Source: Pseudomonadota bacterium (GTDB lineage: Bacteria; Pseudomonadota; Alphaproteobacteria; Rhizobiales; Devosiaceae). From it: a DNA stretch of 64,000 nt. A model generated the notes under the pieces. It saw only the letters and a program-made list of their open reading frames with translations. It made no database searches and was not told where the DNA came from. Shown in pieces: positions 21,804 through 29,555 of this stretch; within the stretch, counting starts at the first letter, position 1, and each line of letters begins with the position of its first letter. The translations under genes and the position numbers were made by a program. The stretch covers positions 117,078 to 181,077 of the forward strand of contig JAEYXQ010000160.1 of NCBI GenBank assembly GCA_023431205.1, in the 5' to 3' direction.

Positions 21804-22640
21804 ATGCCCATGCCGGACAGGATCGTCGCGACCATTCTCGGCTGCGGCTCGTCCGGTGGCGTGCCGCGCATCGGCAATGTCTGGGGCGCCTGTGATCCGA
21901 ACAATCCGCGCAACCGCCGCCGCCGCTGCTCGCTGCTGATCGAAGCTTGGAGCGGTGACGAGCCCGAGCCGACGCGCGTCCTCATCGACACGGGACCCGA
22001 CCTGCGCGAGCAACTGCTCGACGCCCATGTCGATCGTGTCGACGCCGTGCTCTACACCCACGCCCATGCCGACCACATCCACGGCATCGACGATCTGCGC
22101 GTGCTGGCCCTGCACAACCGCAAGCGCGTCGACGTCTATTTCGACCGCGAGACCGGCCAACGGCTCCACGAAGCGTTCAGCTATTGCTTCGTGACGCCAC
22201 CCGGTAGCGATTATCCCCCAATCCTCACCGGTCACGAGATCAGCGGTAACGAAACACTGTCAGTTCATGGCCCCGGCGGCACGATTTCGCTGCAGGTTTT
22301 CGAGCAATTGCACGGCAAGATCACCTCGCTCGGTTTCCGCGTCGGCGACTTCGCCTACTCCGTCGATCTCTCCGGATTTCCCGACAAGTCCTTCCCCGCG
22401 CTCCACAATCTGGACCTCTGGGTCATCGACGCCCTGCGCCCGACGCCGCATCCCAGTCACCTCAGCCTGCCGGAAACGCTTGACTGGATTGAGAAATTCC
22501 AGCCGCGGCAGGCGGTCATCACCGACATGCACATCGACATGGACTACGCCACGCTCGAATCCGAACTGCCGGAGCACATCACTCCGGCCTTCGACGGCAT
22601 GCGCATCGACGTGCTCGCCGGAAAAGTGCTGAACCGCTAG
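21804..22640 (+). CDS. MBL-fold metallo-hydrolase (PhnP-like)
   Basis: The 278-residue product starts with ILGCGSSGGVPRIG, the usual first strand and glycine loop of PhnP-type enzymes, and carries the metal motif THAHADHIHGIDD. Further ligands are in YSVDLSGFPD and TDMHIDMDY. PhnP members are cyclic phosphodiesterases, but this housekeeping relative next to tatD has no known substrate. The ATG at 21804 or the in-frame ATG at 21810 may be used. It is the last gene of the rlpA-to-MBL run; the accessory segment begins downstream. Confidence 0.88.
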   Translation: MPMPDRIVATILGCGSSGGVPRIGNVWGACDPNNPRNRRRRCSLLIEAWSGDEPEPTRVLIDTGPDLREQLLDAHVDRVDAVLYTHAHADHIHGIDDLRVLALHNRKRVDVYFDRETGQRLHEAFSYCFVTPPGSDYPPILTGHEISGNETLSVHGPGGTISLQVFEQLHGKITSLGFRVGDFAYSVDLSGFPDKSFPALHNLDLWVIDALRPTPHPSHLSLPETLDWIEKFQPRQAVITDMHIDMDYATLESELPEHITPAFDGMRIDVLAGKVLNR

Positions 22641-22663
22641 CGGTTTAGCGCCCGGTTTCGGCG

Positions 22664-22723
22664 GACCTCATCCTGAGCGCGTCGAAGGACGAGGTCGCGG
22701 CCACGGTGCCAACGACCTCGTGG
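22664..22723. repeat. Dispersed palindromic repeat, damaged copy
   Basis: GACCTCATCCTGAGC.CGTCGAAGGACGAGGTCGCGGCCAC repeats the first arm and loop of the element at 8044, and CGACCTCGTGG begins the second arm. The second arm then breaks off and runs into the stop codon of the convergent LLM oxidoreductase gene at 22729. The loss of the outer half of one arm fits a junction where foreign DNA joined the repeat. Confidence 0.75.
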
Positions 22724-22728
22724 TGTGC

Positions 22729-23730
22729 TTAGCGGAACGCCGGGATCACGTGGCGGCCATAGCCGGCGATGATCTCTTCCTCGTCGCCGCTGTCGAGATA
22801 GATGTTGAACTGCGTCACGCCCGCAGCCTCGAGCTCGCGGATCTTGCCGACGTGATCGTCCGGCTCGCCCAGCACGCAGAAGCTCTCCACCACATCGTCG
22901 GTGATGAAGTCGAGATAGGGGTTATCTGCCTGTCCGTGCTTGGAATAATCGTAGCCGCGGCGCTTCTCGATATAGCTCGTCAGGCTCTTGGGCACCTGAC
23001 CGGATTCGGAGCCATACTTCTCGACGATGTCGGCCACATGGTTGCCCACCATGGCAGGGAACCACTTGGTCGCTTCGATCGCGCGGCGCTTGTCACCGAA
23101 GTAGGCTGGGGCAGCCGCCATGGAGCGGTAGTTCGACATGTCGCGGCCCGCGGCCTTGCCTGCCTCGATGCACTGGTCGGTGAACCACTTGCAGAGGCCC
23201 GGATCGGCAATCTGCAGCACCACGCCATCGGCGTGTTCGCCGGCTGTCTTCAACGCCAGGGGACCGTAGGCAGCAATCCAGCTCGGCATCTCGTGGCCGA
23301 CAGCCCAGGGGAACTTCACGGCAGCCGGGATCTCGCCGTAGGTGACTTCCTCGCCCCGCACCATGGCCTGGGTCTTGCCGATGAACTCGGCCACTCGCGC
23401 CAGCGTCGCCGGCTTCTTGCCCATCACGCGCATCGAGGAGTCGCCGCGGCCGACCGCGAGGTCAAAACGCCCGCCCGACTGCTTCGACAGCGAGCCGAAG
23501 ATCGAGGCTGCGACCGACCAGTCCCGCACGTCGGGGTTGGTGACCAGCGGCCCGAACCGCATGTTCGTTGTGTGCTCCATGCACATGGCAATGGCGGCAT
23601 AGCAGTCGCGCCAAAGAATGTGGGAGTCGTAGAACCAGCAGTAGCTGAACCCGGCATACTCCGCGGCCCGCACCAGATAGCGTGCCCGCTCAGCTTCGAT
23701 GAAGCCCTTGAAGGTGATACCGAATTCCAT
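22729..23730 (-). CDS. LLM-class oxidoreductase, probably F420-dependent
   Basis: Bacterial-luciferase-like TIM-barrel protein of 333 residues starting MEFGITFKGFIEAERARYL. It contains the family stretches FYDSHILWRDCY, NMRFGPLVTNPDVRD, GRFDLAVGRGDSSMR and IAAYGPLALKTAGEHADGVV. It resembles the CPS_4081 subgroup (TIGR03842), whose members are predicted to use F420 but also occur in genomes without F420, so FMN cannot be excluded. The ATG follows GGCGGAGGGG. A palindrome matching the one before fgd lies 30 bases upstream, which ties it to the F420 operon although a 90-base gap separates it. Substrate is unknown. Confidence 0.85.
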   Translation of the reverse strand: MEFGITFKGFIEAERARYLVRAAEYAGFSYCWFYDSHILWRDCYAAIAMCMEHTTNMRFGPLVTNPDVRDWSVAASIFGSLSKQSGGRFDLAVGRGDSSMRVMGKKPATLARVAEFIGKTQAMVRGEEVTYGEIPAAVKFPWAVGHEMPSWIAAYGPLALKTAGEHADGVVLQIADPGLCKWFTDQCIEAGKAAGRDMSNYRSMAAAPAYFGDKRRAIEATKWFPAMVGNHVADIVEKYGSESGQVPKSLTSYIEKRRGYDYSKHGQADNPYLDFITDDVVESFCVLGEPDDHVGKIRELEAAGVTQFNIYLDSGDEEEIIAGYGRHVIPAFR

Positions 23731-23760
23731 GCCTTGCCCCTCCGCCCCAGCGATCAGAAA

Positions 23761-23778
23761 TTTGACCAGCCGATCAAA
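23761..23778. promoter_or_regulatory. Operator-like palindrome upstream of the LLM oxidoreductase
   Basis: TTTGACCAGCCGATCAAA is an imperfect copy of the perfect palindrome TTTGACCAGCTGGTCAAA found at 28412. The left half-site is identical over nine bases, and the right half differs at two. It lies 30 bases before the start codon, almost the same spacing as at fgd (26 bases). Confidence 0.7.
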
Positions 23779-23820
23779 TTTTTGGGTGCGGGATCGGCGA
23801 TTGTCAATCGGGATTCAGCG

Positions 23821-24591
23821 TCAGTAGGCAATCAGCGGTCTGCCGGTGGCCGGATGCGGGATGACACTGGCGGCCACCCCGTACACGTCGCGCAGCATGG
23901 CAGGGGTCAGGACAGCTTCCGGCACCCCCTCGCTCACGATGCCGCCGCAACTCATCACCACCACTCGATCGCAGTATCCGGCTGCCAGGTTGAGGTCGTG
24001 GATGGCCATCAGCACTGTCAGGCCGGCGGTAGAACGCTCGCGCAGCAGGTCGAGCATGTCCTTCTGTGCGCGCACGTCGAGGTGACTGGTGGGTTCGTCC
24101 AGAACCAGAAGTCGAGGCTCCTGCGCCAGCGCGCGCGCCAGATGCACACGTTGCTGCTCGCCGCCAGATAGGGTGTTGAAGACGCGATCGGCAAAGGCGC
24201 CGAGATCGACCGCCTCAAAGGCCTGCCTGATGATGGTTTCATCCGGTTCGGCTGGTTCCGCCTGCCACGACGGCTGGTGCGGCAATCGCCCGAGGCCGAC
24301 GACCTCGCGCACGGTGATGCGCGTTTCCGTCGTCGCACTTTGCTCCACGAAGGCGCAGGTCCTGGCGCGTTCTCGCCGACCCATGGCGAGCAGGTCAGAG
24401 CCTTCGAAGCGGACCTCAGCGGCAGTGGAAGGACCGAGCCCCAGCAGAGCCCGCATCAGGGTCGATTTGCCTGCCCCGTTTGGCCCGACAAGGCCGGTCA
24501 CCTGCCCCGCAGGGGCAGTGAACGTCGCGCTATCGACGATCATCCGGTCGCCAGCGCGGACGCTGAGCCCGGTCACAACCAGCCCGCTCAC
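23821..24591 (-). CDS. ABC transporter ATPase of the proposed F420-0 importer
   Basis: The 256-residue ATPase of a BtuD/FecE-type importer has Walker A VGPNGAGKSTLMRALLG, signature LSGGEQQRVHLARAL, Walker B LLVLDEPTSHLD and switch His in MAIHDLN. The start GTG at 24591 overlaps the permease stop by four bases; the longer open frame is not family-like. It is the last gene of the fgd-cofE-transporter operon. Specificity is inferred from context: TIGR03873-type ATPases sit beside cofE in F420-using Actinobacteria. Alone, the protein could equally be called a siderophore or cobalamin ATPase. Confidence 0.85.
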   Translation of the reverse strand: MSGLVVTGLSVRAGDRMIVDSATFTAPAGQVTGLVGPNGAGKSTLMRALLGLGPSTAAEVRFEGSDLLAMGRRERARTCAFVEQSATTETRITVREVVGLGRLPHQPSWQAEPAEPDETIIRQAFEAVDLGAFADRVFNTLSGGEQQRVHLARALAQEPRLLVLDEPTSHLDVRAQKDMLDLLRERSTAGLTVLMAIHDLNLAAGYCDRVVVMSCGGIVSEGVPEAVLTPAMLRDVYGVAASVIPHPATGRPLIAY

Positions 24592-25607
24592 GTCATTCTC
24601 CGGAAGCGCAACAGCACCAGCAGGAAGGCCGGGGCGCCGATCATGGCGGTGATGATCCCCACCGGCAATTCCCGCGGATCGAACACCGTGCGCGCGGCAG
24701 TATCGCACCACACCATGAAGATCGCGCCGGAGAGCATGCAGATCGGCAGCAGCAGGCGGTGACGGGTACCGATCACCAGCCGCACCATGTGCGGCACGAC
24801 CAGGCCGACGAAGCCGATGGCACCGCCCACGGCAACCAGTATGCCAGTGATCAGTGCCGTGGCTCCCAGCAGGGTCCAGCGCAGCCGCCTGACGTCGACG
24901 CCCAGCGACGCAGCGGCGGTGTCGCCAAAGGCGAAGGCGTCGAGTGCTCCACCCACCAGCAGCAGTGGCAGGCCGGCGCCGAGCACCAAGAGGACAGCCA
25001 GGAGCGCCTCGGGCCAGGTGACGCCGCCGAGTGAGCCCATCAGCCAGCTCAGGATCTCGCGATAGGAATCACCAGTCGCCGTCCAGAAGATCAGAAACGA
25101 CGTGGCGGCCGCCGCAAGCGCCGAGATGGCGATGCCAGCAAGGATCGCCCGCGCCGGCGTAGCGCCGCCCAGTAACCCGGTAATGGAGAGCGTCACCACG
25201 AGTGTAGCAACCGCGCCCAGGAACGCTCCCACCGGCATCAGCAGGCTGGCGCCTGCGATCATGAACACTACCGCACCCAAAGCCGCCCCTGAGGAGAGCC
25301 CGAGCAGATAAGGGTCAGCCAGTGGATTTCGAGTCAGCGCCTGCATCACGGCACCACAGAGCGCGAGGCCCGCACCGGTAGCGGCGGCAGCGAGAAGGCG
25401 CGGCAACCGCAGGTCGACAATGATAGCCGTGCGAAGCCTGGATGCGTCCGCCTCAGCGAAGCCAAGGCGTGCCACCACAGCGCGCAACACTTCCGCCACG
25501 GCTATATCTGCAGGACCGATGGTCAGGGCTACCATCAGGCTTGCGAGCAGGAGTACCAGAAGTGCGCACACCACGATACCGATACCGGAGCGGCGCGGTC
25601 GCCTCAT
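24588..25607 (-). CDS. ABC transporter permease of the proposed F420-0 importer
   Basis: FecCD/BtuC-type permease of 339 residues with about ten membrane helices. Family landmarks are LRLPRLLAAAATGAGLALCGAVMQALTRNPLADPYLLGLSSGAALGA in segments, AFAFGDTAAASLGVDVRRLR, the ATPase-contacting region, and GFVGLVVPHMVRLVIG. The ATG at 25607 overlaps the binding-protein stop (ATGA). A longer frame to 25787 would run 60 non-hydrophobic residues into the binding-protein gene and is rejected. The expected partner of the three-gene cassette (TIGR03869 type) next to cofE. Confidence 0.87.
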   Translation of the reverse strand: MRRPRRSGIGIVVCALLVLLLASLMVALTIGPADIAVAEVLRAVVARLGFAEADASRLRTAIIVDLRLPRLLAAAATGAGLALCGAVMQALTRNPLADPYLLGLSSGAALGAVVFMIAGASLLMPVGAFLGAVATLVVTLSITGLLGGATPARAILAGIAISALAAAATSFLIFWTATGDSYREILSWLMGSLGGVTWPEALLAVLLVLGAGLPLLLVGGALDAFAFGDTAAASLGVDVRRLRWTLLGATALITGILVAVGGAIGFVGLVVPHMVRLVIGTRHRLLLPICMLSGAIFMVWCDTAARTVFDPRELPVGIITAMIGAPAFLLVLLRFRRMT

Positions 25608-26545
25608 TCCGCCAAATCGAGGCTGGCGAGTTGCCCTGCAAGGTCCGCCACTGCGGGAACATTCCGCACCCCGGCTTCCGAAGCGGGGAAGGGGATCACA
25701 AGATACCGCTCCTTCCGGACAGCCGTCATCTGGCTGGTGATGGGGTTCTCGGCAAGAAGCTTCCGCTTCTGCTCCGCCGAGTTCCATGCCGCATCAACCA
25801 GCACGATGACGTCGGGATCGGCGTCGGCGATGGCCTCCCAGCTGGCGGAGATCCAGCCATCGTCAATTTCGGCGAAGATGTTGCTGAGCCCCAGGGCGTT
25901 CATGATCATGCCAGGCGCGTTGCTGCCGGCGCCAACATAGGGCGTCTTCGTCCCGGAGGAGTACCAGACTGCCGTCAGGTTTCGTTCATCTGCGTTCACA
26001 TTCGCGAGCTGAGCCTGCTGCTCGGCGATCAATACGTCGGCGGCCGCCTCTGCGTCCATGATGGCGCCCATCTCTCGAATCTCGGCGAACACCTGCTCAA
26101 AGGTCAGGGCAGGGGGCCTGACGCTCTGGCACGCGGCAGGTGCCACATAGGTGGGGATGCCCAGGGCAGCCCAGCTCTGGCGCTCACCGGCACCGTCGCC
26201 GACGAAGTTGCTCTCCCAGCCGCCGTAGACGAAGTCGGGCTCGGCCTCGAGCACCACCTCCTGTGCCGGCAGCTTGTCGGACAGGATCTGCAAGCCGACC
26301 GCCGCACCGGCCCACGGTTCGGGGACCGGGCCATCCTGGAAAGCGACGGCAGCGATGCGGTCCTCCAACCCAAGCGCCAGCAGCAGCTCGACCGCATTGG
26401 ATTTGATCGCCACCACCCTCTGCGGGGCTGCGGAGAAGACAACGTCCACGCCGCAGTTATTGATGGTGAGCGGGTAGCTGGTCTGAGCGAGCACCGGCGT
26501 GCTCAGCATCGCCAATGCTGCGACAGCGCTCAGCCAGCGGCTCAC
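25604..26545 (-). CDS. Periplasmic binding protein of the proposed F420-0 importer
   Basis: The 313-residue protein has a signal peptide ([17 protein letters not shown], about residues 5-21) and a FecB/TroA-like two-lobe fold: [63 protein letters not shown], and a C-terminal [12 protein letters not shown]. It belongs with the helical-backbone binding proteins used for vitamin B12 and siderophores. TIGR03868 members of this class are proposed to bind F420-0. The GTG start at 26545 overlaps the cofE stop (GTGA). Ligand is inferred from the operon, not from residues. Confidence 0.83.
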   Translation of the reverse strand: MSRWLSAVAALAMLSTPVLAQTSYPLTINNCGVDVVFSAAPQRVVAIKSNAVELLLALGLEDRIAAVAFQDGPVPEPWAGAAVGLQILSDKLPAQEVVLEAEPDFVYGGWESNFVGDGAGERQSWAALGIPTYVAPAACQSVRPPALTFEQVFAEIREMGAIMDAEAAADVLIAEQQAQLANVNADERNLTAVWYSSGTKTPYVGAGSNAPGMIMNALGLSNIFAEIDDGWISASWEAIADADPDVIVLVDAAWNSAEQKRKLLAENPITSQMTAVRKERYLVIPFPASEAGVRNVPAVADLAGQLASLDLAE

Positions 26546-27372
26546 GAGTTGCTCTCCTGGGCCGAGCTTTGGCGCCGAGCCGCCTTGATCTCGGCCATCG
26601 CGGCCTCATAGCCCAGCCGGTAGGCTTCTGCCGAGCCGAAGCGGAACATGTCGTCGTCCACCGCCCGTACCAGGCTGCGCGCGCCGGCCATGTCGAGGCC
26701 AGCCACGAGCCGTGCCATGCCGCGAATGACCGCGACCGGGATGCCGCTGGTCTTGCCCTTCACCAGGTCAGCAGCGCCGGCCAGTTCGTCCGCCAGCACC
26801 GCAACGGTAACATGCAGCGGCCGCCCGTTGGCATCCACGTCGCCGCGGAGGTCATCTGTCAGCTGCAGTCCGGCGGCGCCGATGGCGACATCGGTCTGCC
26901 CCACGCGCCACGGCCGTCCGATTGTGTCGGTGATGATAACGCCCACAGCCACGCCGAGCCGCTCCCTCAGGCCGGCGCAGAGAGCACGCGCAGACTGGTC
27001 GGGATCCTCCGGCAGGCGCAGCGCCACGCCTTCAGGGAGGTTGGACATGTCGATGCCGGCAGCAGCCATGATCAGGCCCTGGCGGGTCTCCACGATCTTG
27101 GTGGTGCCGCCCGGGTGAACGCGCTCTGCGACGATGCGCACCGTATCCTCGGCGATCGCCTTCTCCCGCTCGGACGCGGGGACCTGCCGGCCTTCCGCCT
27201 TGGAGACGATCTTGCTGGTCACGACCAGGATGTCGCCATCCATCAGCGCAGCGGCAGGATCGGTGACGGCCTGCGTCGCCGCGGCATCGGCAATCAGCGA
27301 GATGAGGTCATTTCCCGGCTGGACTTCGGGAATGCCGGTCAGGCCCCAGATGCTCAGCCGCGGGATCGTCAT
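26542..27372 (-). CDS. cofE: Coenzyme F420-0:L-glutamate ligase
   Basis: CofE adds one or more gamma-linked glutamates to F420-0 with GTP. The 276 residues carry the family landmarks [17 protein letters not shown] (about 11-27), [18 protein letters not shown] (about 45-62), [17 protein letters not shown] (about 99-115) and [19 protein letters not shown] (about 147-165). The C-terminal part ([18 protein letters not shown]) resembles the linker after the CofE domain in actinobacterial FbiB, but the nitroreductase-like second domain is absent. The ATG at 27372 overlaps the fgd stop by four bases. No cofC, cofD or FO-synthase gene is in the window. Confidence 0.92.
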   Translation of the reverse strand: MTIPRLSIWGLTGIPEVQPGNDLISLIADAAATQAVTDPAAALMDGDILVVTSKIVSKAEGRQVPASEREKAIAEDTVRIVAERVHPGGTTKIVETRQGLIMAAAGIDMSNLPEGVALRLPEDPDQSARALCAGLRERLGVAVGVIITDTIGRPWRVGQTDVAIGAAGLQLTDDLRGDVDANGRPLHVTVAVLADELAGAADLVKGKTSGIPVAVIRGMARLVAGLDMAGARSLVRAVDDDMFRFGSAEAYRLGYEAAMAEIKAARRQSSAQESNS

Positions 27373-28385
27373 TTCCCCGCCTCCGTCGAAGTCAGTTGCC
27401 GCAGGCGGGGCAGGATGTGTTCGGCATAAAGCTTGATGAAGCGGCTTTGGTCCAGTTCCGGGGCATGGAACACCAGGTGATCGAAGCCGTAGTCGATATA
27501 GGTCTTGATGGCGGCGACATGCTCGTCCGGATCACTCGAAACGATCCAGCGTTTGGCAACCCGTTCGATGGGCAACTGCGCCGCCAGCCGCTCCATCTCT
27601 GCCGGGTCCTGCACAGAGTGTTTTTCTTCGGCGGACAGGGAGAGGGCGGCCCATTCGCGGGTGTCCTCGAGGGCCTTGTCCGCATCCGTATCGAAGGAAA
27701 CCTTCACCTCGATCATTCGCTCGAACGGCCGGTCTGCCCGACCAGACTCGGCGCGACCGGCAGCGACGTTGGGCAGGAGCTGGTCGGTATAGAGTTCGGC
27801 GCCCTTGCCTGAGGTGCAGATGAACCCGTCGCCGGCGCGGCCGGCATACTTGGCGTTCAGCGGGCCGCCCGCAGCCAGGTAGATTGGGACCATTTCGGCC
27901 GGCTTGTCGTAGATGGTGGCGTTGACGGTGCGGTAGAACTCGCCCTCGAAAGAGACACGGTCTTCGCTCCAGAGTTGCCGGATCAGCTTCACGGCTTCCC
28001 GCAGGCGCGCCGAACGTTCCTTGAGTTCTGGCCACTCCATGCCGGTCGATGGAACCTCGTTGAGCGATTCTCCGGTGCCCACGCCCAGAATGACGCGGCC
28101 AGGGAACATGGTCCCCAGCGTGCCAAAAGCGTGGGCGACAACGGACGGGTGCAGCCGGAAAGTCGGCGTGAGCACGGACGTGCCGAGGATCACCCGCTCG
28201 GTGCGCGCCAGAACCGCCGCCATCCAGGCTGGTGCGAACGGCGCGTGGCCATCGGTATGCTTCCAGGGCTGGAAGTGGTCGCTGACCCAGACAGAGTCGA
28301 AGCCGGCGCCTTCCGCCTCCACCGCAAACTGCAGCAGCGTGTTCGGGGCAAACTGCTCCGCCGATGCCTTGTATCCGAACCGCAT
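27369..28385 (-). CDS. fgd: F420-dependent glucose-6-phosphate dehydrogenase
   Basis: Oxidises glucose-6-phosphate to 6-phosphogluconolactone while reducing F420 to F420H2. The 338 residues align from memory with mycobacterial FGD1 almost without gaps: [66 protein letters not shown] and [12 protein letters not shown]. Counterparts of catalytic Asp39, His40, Trp44 and Glu109 are D36, H37, W41 and E106. The phosphate-binding Lys198, Lys259 and Arg283 are K194, K255 and R279. Start ATG at 28385 after CGGAGGTAGGG. It is the first gene of the coupled operon with cofE and the importer, behind a perfect palindrome. Confidence 0.93.
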   Translation of the reverse strand: MRFGYKASAEQFAPNTLLQFAVEAEGAGFDSVWVSDHFQPWKHTDGHAPFAPAWMAAVLARTERVILGTSVLTPTFRLHPSVVAHAFGTLGTMFPGRVILGVGTGESLNEVPSTGMEWPELKERSARLREAVKLIRQLWSEDRVSFEGEFYRTVNATIYDKPAEMVPIYLAAGGPLNAKYAGRAGDGFICTSGKGAELYTDQLLPNVAAGRAESGRADRPFERMIEVKVSFDTDADKALEDTREWAALSLSAEEKHSVQDPAEMERLAAQLPIERVAKRWIVSSDPDEHVAAIKTYIDYGFDHLVFHAPELDQSRFIKLYAEHILPRLRQLTSTEAGK

Positions 28386-28411
28386 CCCTACCTCCGCTCC
28401 AGCAACAACAT

Positions 28412-28429
28412 TTTGACCAGCTGGTCAAA
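28412..28429. promoter_or_regulatory. Operator palindrome upstream of the fgd operon
   Basis: TTTGACCAGCTGGTCAAA is a perfect 18-base palindrome ending 26 bases before the fgd start and 85 bases before the small plus-strand gene at 28515. A near copy is at 23761. The style suits a TetR- or GntR-type repressor, but no regulator gene lies nearby. Confidence 0.8.
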
Positions 28430-28514
28430 GATGTCCAGTAGCCCTGTGATCTCTTCAAATTGCAGGACGCAGCAACGCGGCGGGACCGGCTGCGTTGTGG
28501 TGCCGGAGGCAGAA

Positions 28515-28727
28515 ATGAGCTCGAGCCACTACATCGTCTATTTGCGGGATTCGCTCTGGCAGTACACCTTCCGGGGCAGTCCGGTCGGCCCGTTCGCCGA
28601 TCGGGAAGAGGCGATCGCCAGCGCCATCAAGGCCGCCCGCGAGAGCGAAGACCCCGAGGCAGAGGTCATCGTGCAGGATCCGGAAACCCGCGCCGAGACA
28701 GTTTGGCGCACGCAGGACGGCGGCTAA
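28515..28727 (+). CDS. Small DUF2188-like protein (70 aa)
   Basis: The 70-residue product starts MSSSHYIVYLRDSLWQYTFR and continues SPVGPFADREEAIASAIKAA, ending EVIVQDPETRAETVWRTQDGG. The pattern of a short beta sheet with a G-x-F/Y-x-(T/D)-R-E-E-A helix is typical of small rhizobial proteins related to DUF2188. Function is unknown. A good ribosome-binding site (CCGGAGGCAGAA) precedes the ATG. It is divergent from fgd, so it may share the palindromic control region. Confidence 0.7.
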   Translation: MSSSHYIVYLRDSLWQYTFRGSPVGPFADREEAIASAIKAARESEDPEAEVIVQDPETRAETVWRTQDGG

Positions 28728-28739
28728 GTCACTACGGGG

Positions 28740-29555
28740 TTAGATTGCCGGGTTCTTCTGCGGCACATCGCACAGGTGCTCCATCAGGTAGGCGTGGGTT
28801 GCCGGATTGGCAACAATCAGCACACCTGTGCGCTCGAACACCTCGGGGCCACGCCCCCACCAGTCCGTGACCACGCCTCCAGCCTCTTCCACCAGCAGGA
28901 TGCCGGCCGCGGTGTCGACGAAGCCGGTCTCTTCGAAATATCCAGTCAGCCGTCCACAGGCGACATAGGCGCAGGAGTTAGCCGCGCTGCCGACGACACG
29001 CACCGCACCGATCGGTGCACGGATGGCATCCAGCCGCTGGTAGGCACCCCGGTGGAGTGACAGGTTGGGCGTCGGCAGCCCGGTGCCAACGCACATCATT
29101 GCCACGTCCGTTGAGGCACTGACCCGCAGGTGCTCCCCGTTCAGGAAAGCTCCAGCCCCGTTCATCGCGGTGAACATTTCATCGGCGACAGGGTTATACA
29201 CCAGCCCGCAGACGGTCTCATTGCCGCGCCGAAGAGCGATGGTGATGGTGTAGTGCTGGCCGAAGATGAAGTTGGTTGTGCCGTCGATAGGATCGACGAG
29301 CCAGCGATGCTCGGGGTCCGCCCCCTGAACGGGCGCGAATTCCTCGCCGGTCAGGCTCCAGCTTGGATCAATGGCGAACAGCCGCTTGCGGATGAGCTGC
29401 TCGGAGGCGCGATCTGCCTCCGACACGAAGTCACCCGGGCCTTTCACCCCGATCTCCAGGTCGCGGAAATGCTTGAAATGTTCCAGGGTTAGCGCGCCCG
29501 CCTCACGAGCCGTCTCAACCATGATGTCGAGAATTTTGCTGTAGTCCAAGCTCAT
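28740..29555 (-). CDS. Inositol monophosphatase family protein
   Basis: The 271 residues contain the magnesium-dependent phosphatase motifs: GDFVSEADRASE (about 41-52), TGEEF (metal Glu), WLVDPIDGTTNFIFG (about 85-99) and the later metal Asp in GFVDTAAGILLVEEAGG. Such enzymes hydrolyse inositol-1-phosphate or related sugar or polyol phosphates. This copy follows a glycerophosphodiesterase with a four-base overlap at the end of an ABC transporter operon, so a role in dephosphorylating an imported compound is likely. It is not surrounded by the housekeeping neighbours usual for suhB. Confidence 0.88.
   Translation of the reverse strand: MSLDYSKILDIMVETAREAGALTLEHFKHFRDLEIGVKGPGDFVSEADRASEQLIRKRLFAIDPSWSLTGEEFAPVQGADPEHRWLVDPIDGTTNFIFGQHYTITIALRRGNETVCGLVYNPVADEMFTAMNGAGAFLNGEHLRVSASTDVAMMCVGTGLPTPNLSLHRGAYQRLDAIRAPIGAVRVVGSAANSCAYVACGRLTGYFEETGFVDTAAGILLVEEAGGVVTDWWGRGPEVFERTGVLIVANPATHAYLMEHLCDVPQKNPAI

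Noticed and set aside
25608..25787. 60-residue N-terminal extension of the F420-type permease
   Set aside because: It overlaps the binding-protein gene, is not hydrophobic, and the ATG at 25607 makes a standard four-base overlap.
23821..26545. Vitamin B12 or siderophore importer as first choice
   Set aside because: The protein families allow it, and sequence alone cannot exclude it, but translational coupling to cofE and fgd makes F420-0 more likely; no B12 operator or riboswitch was seen.
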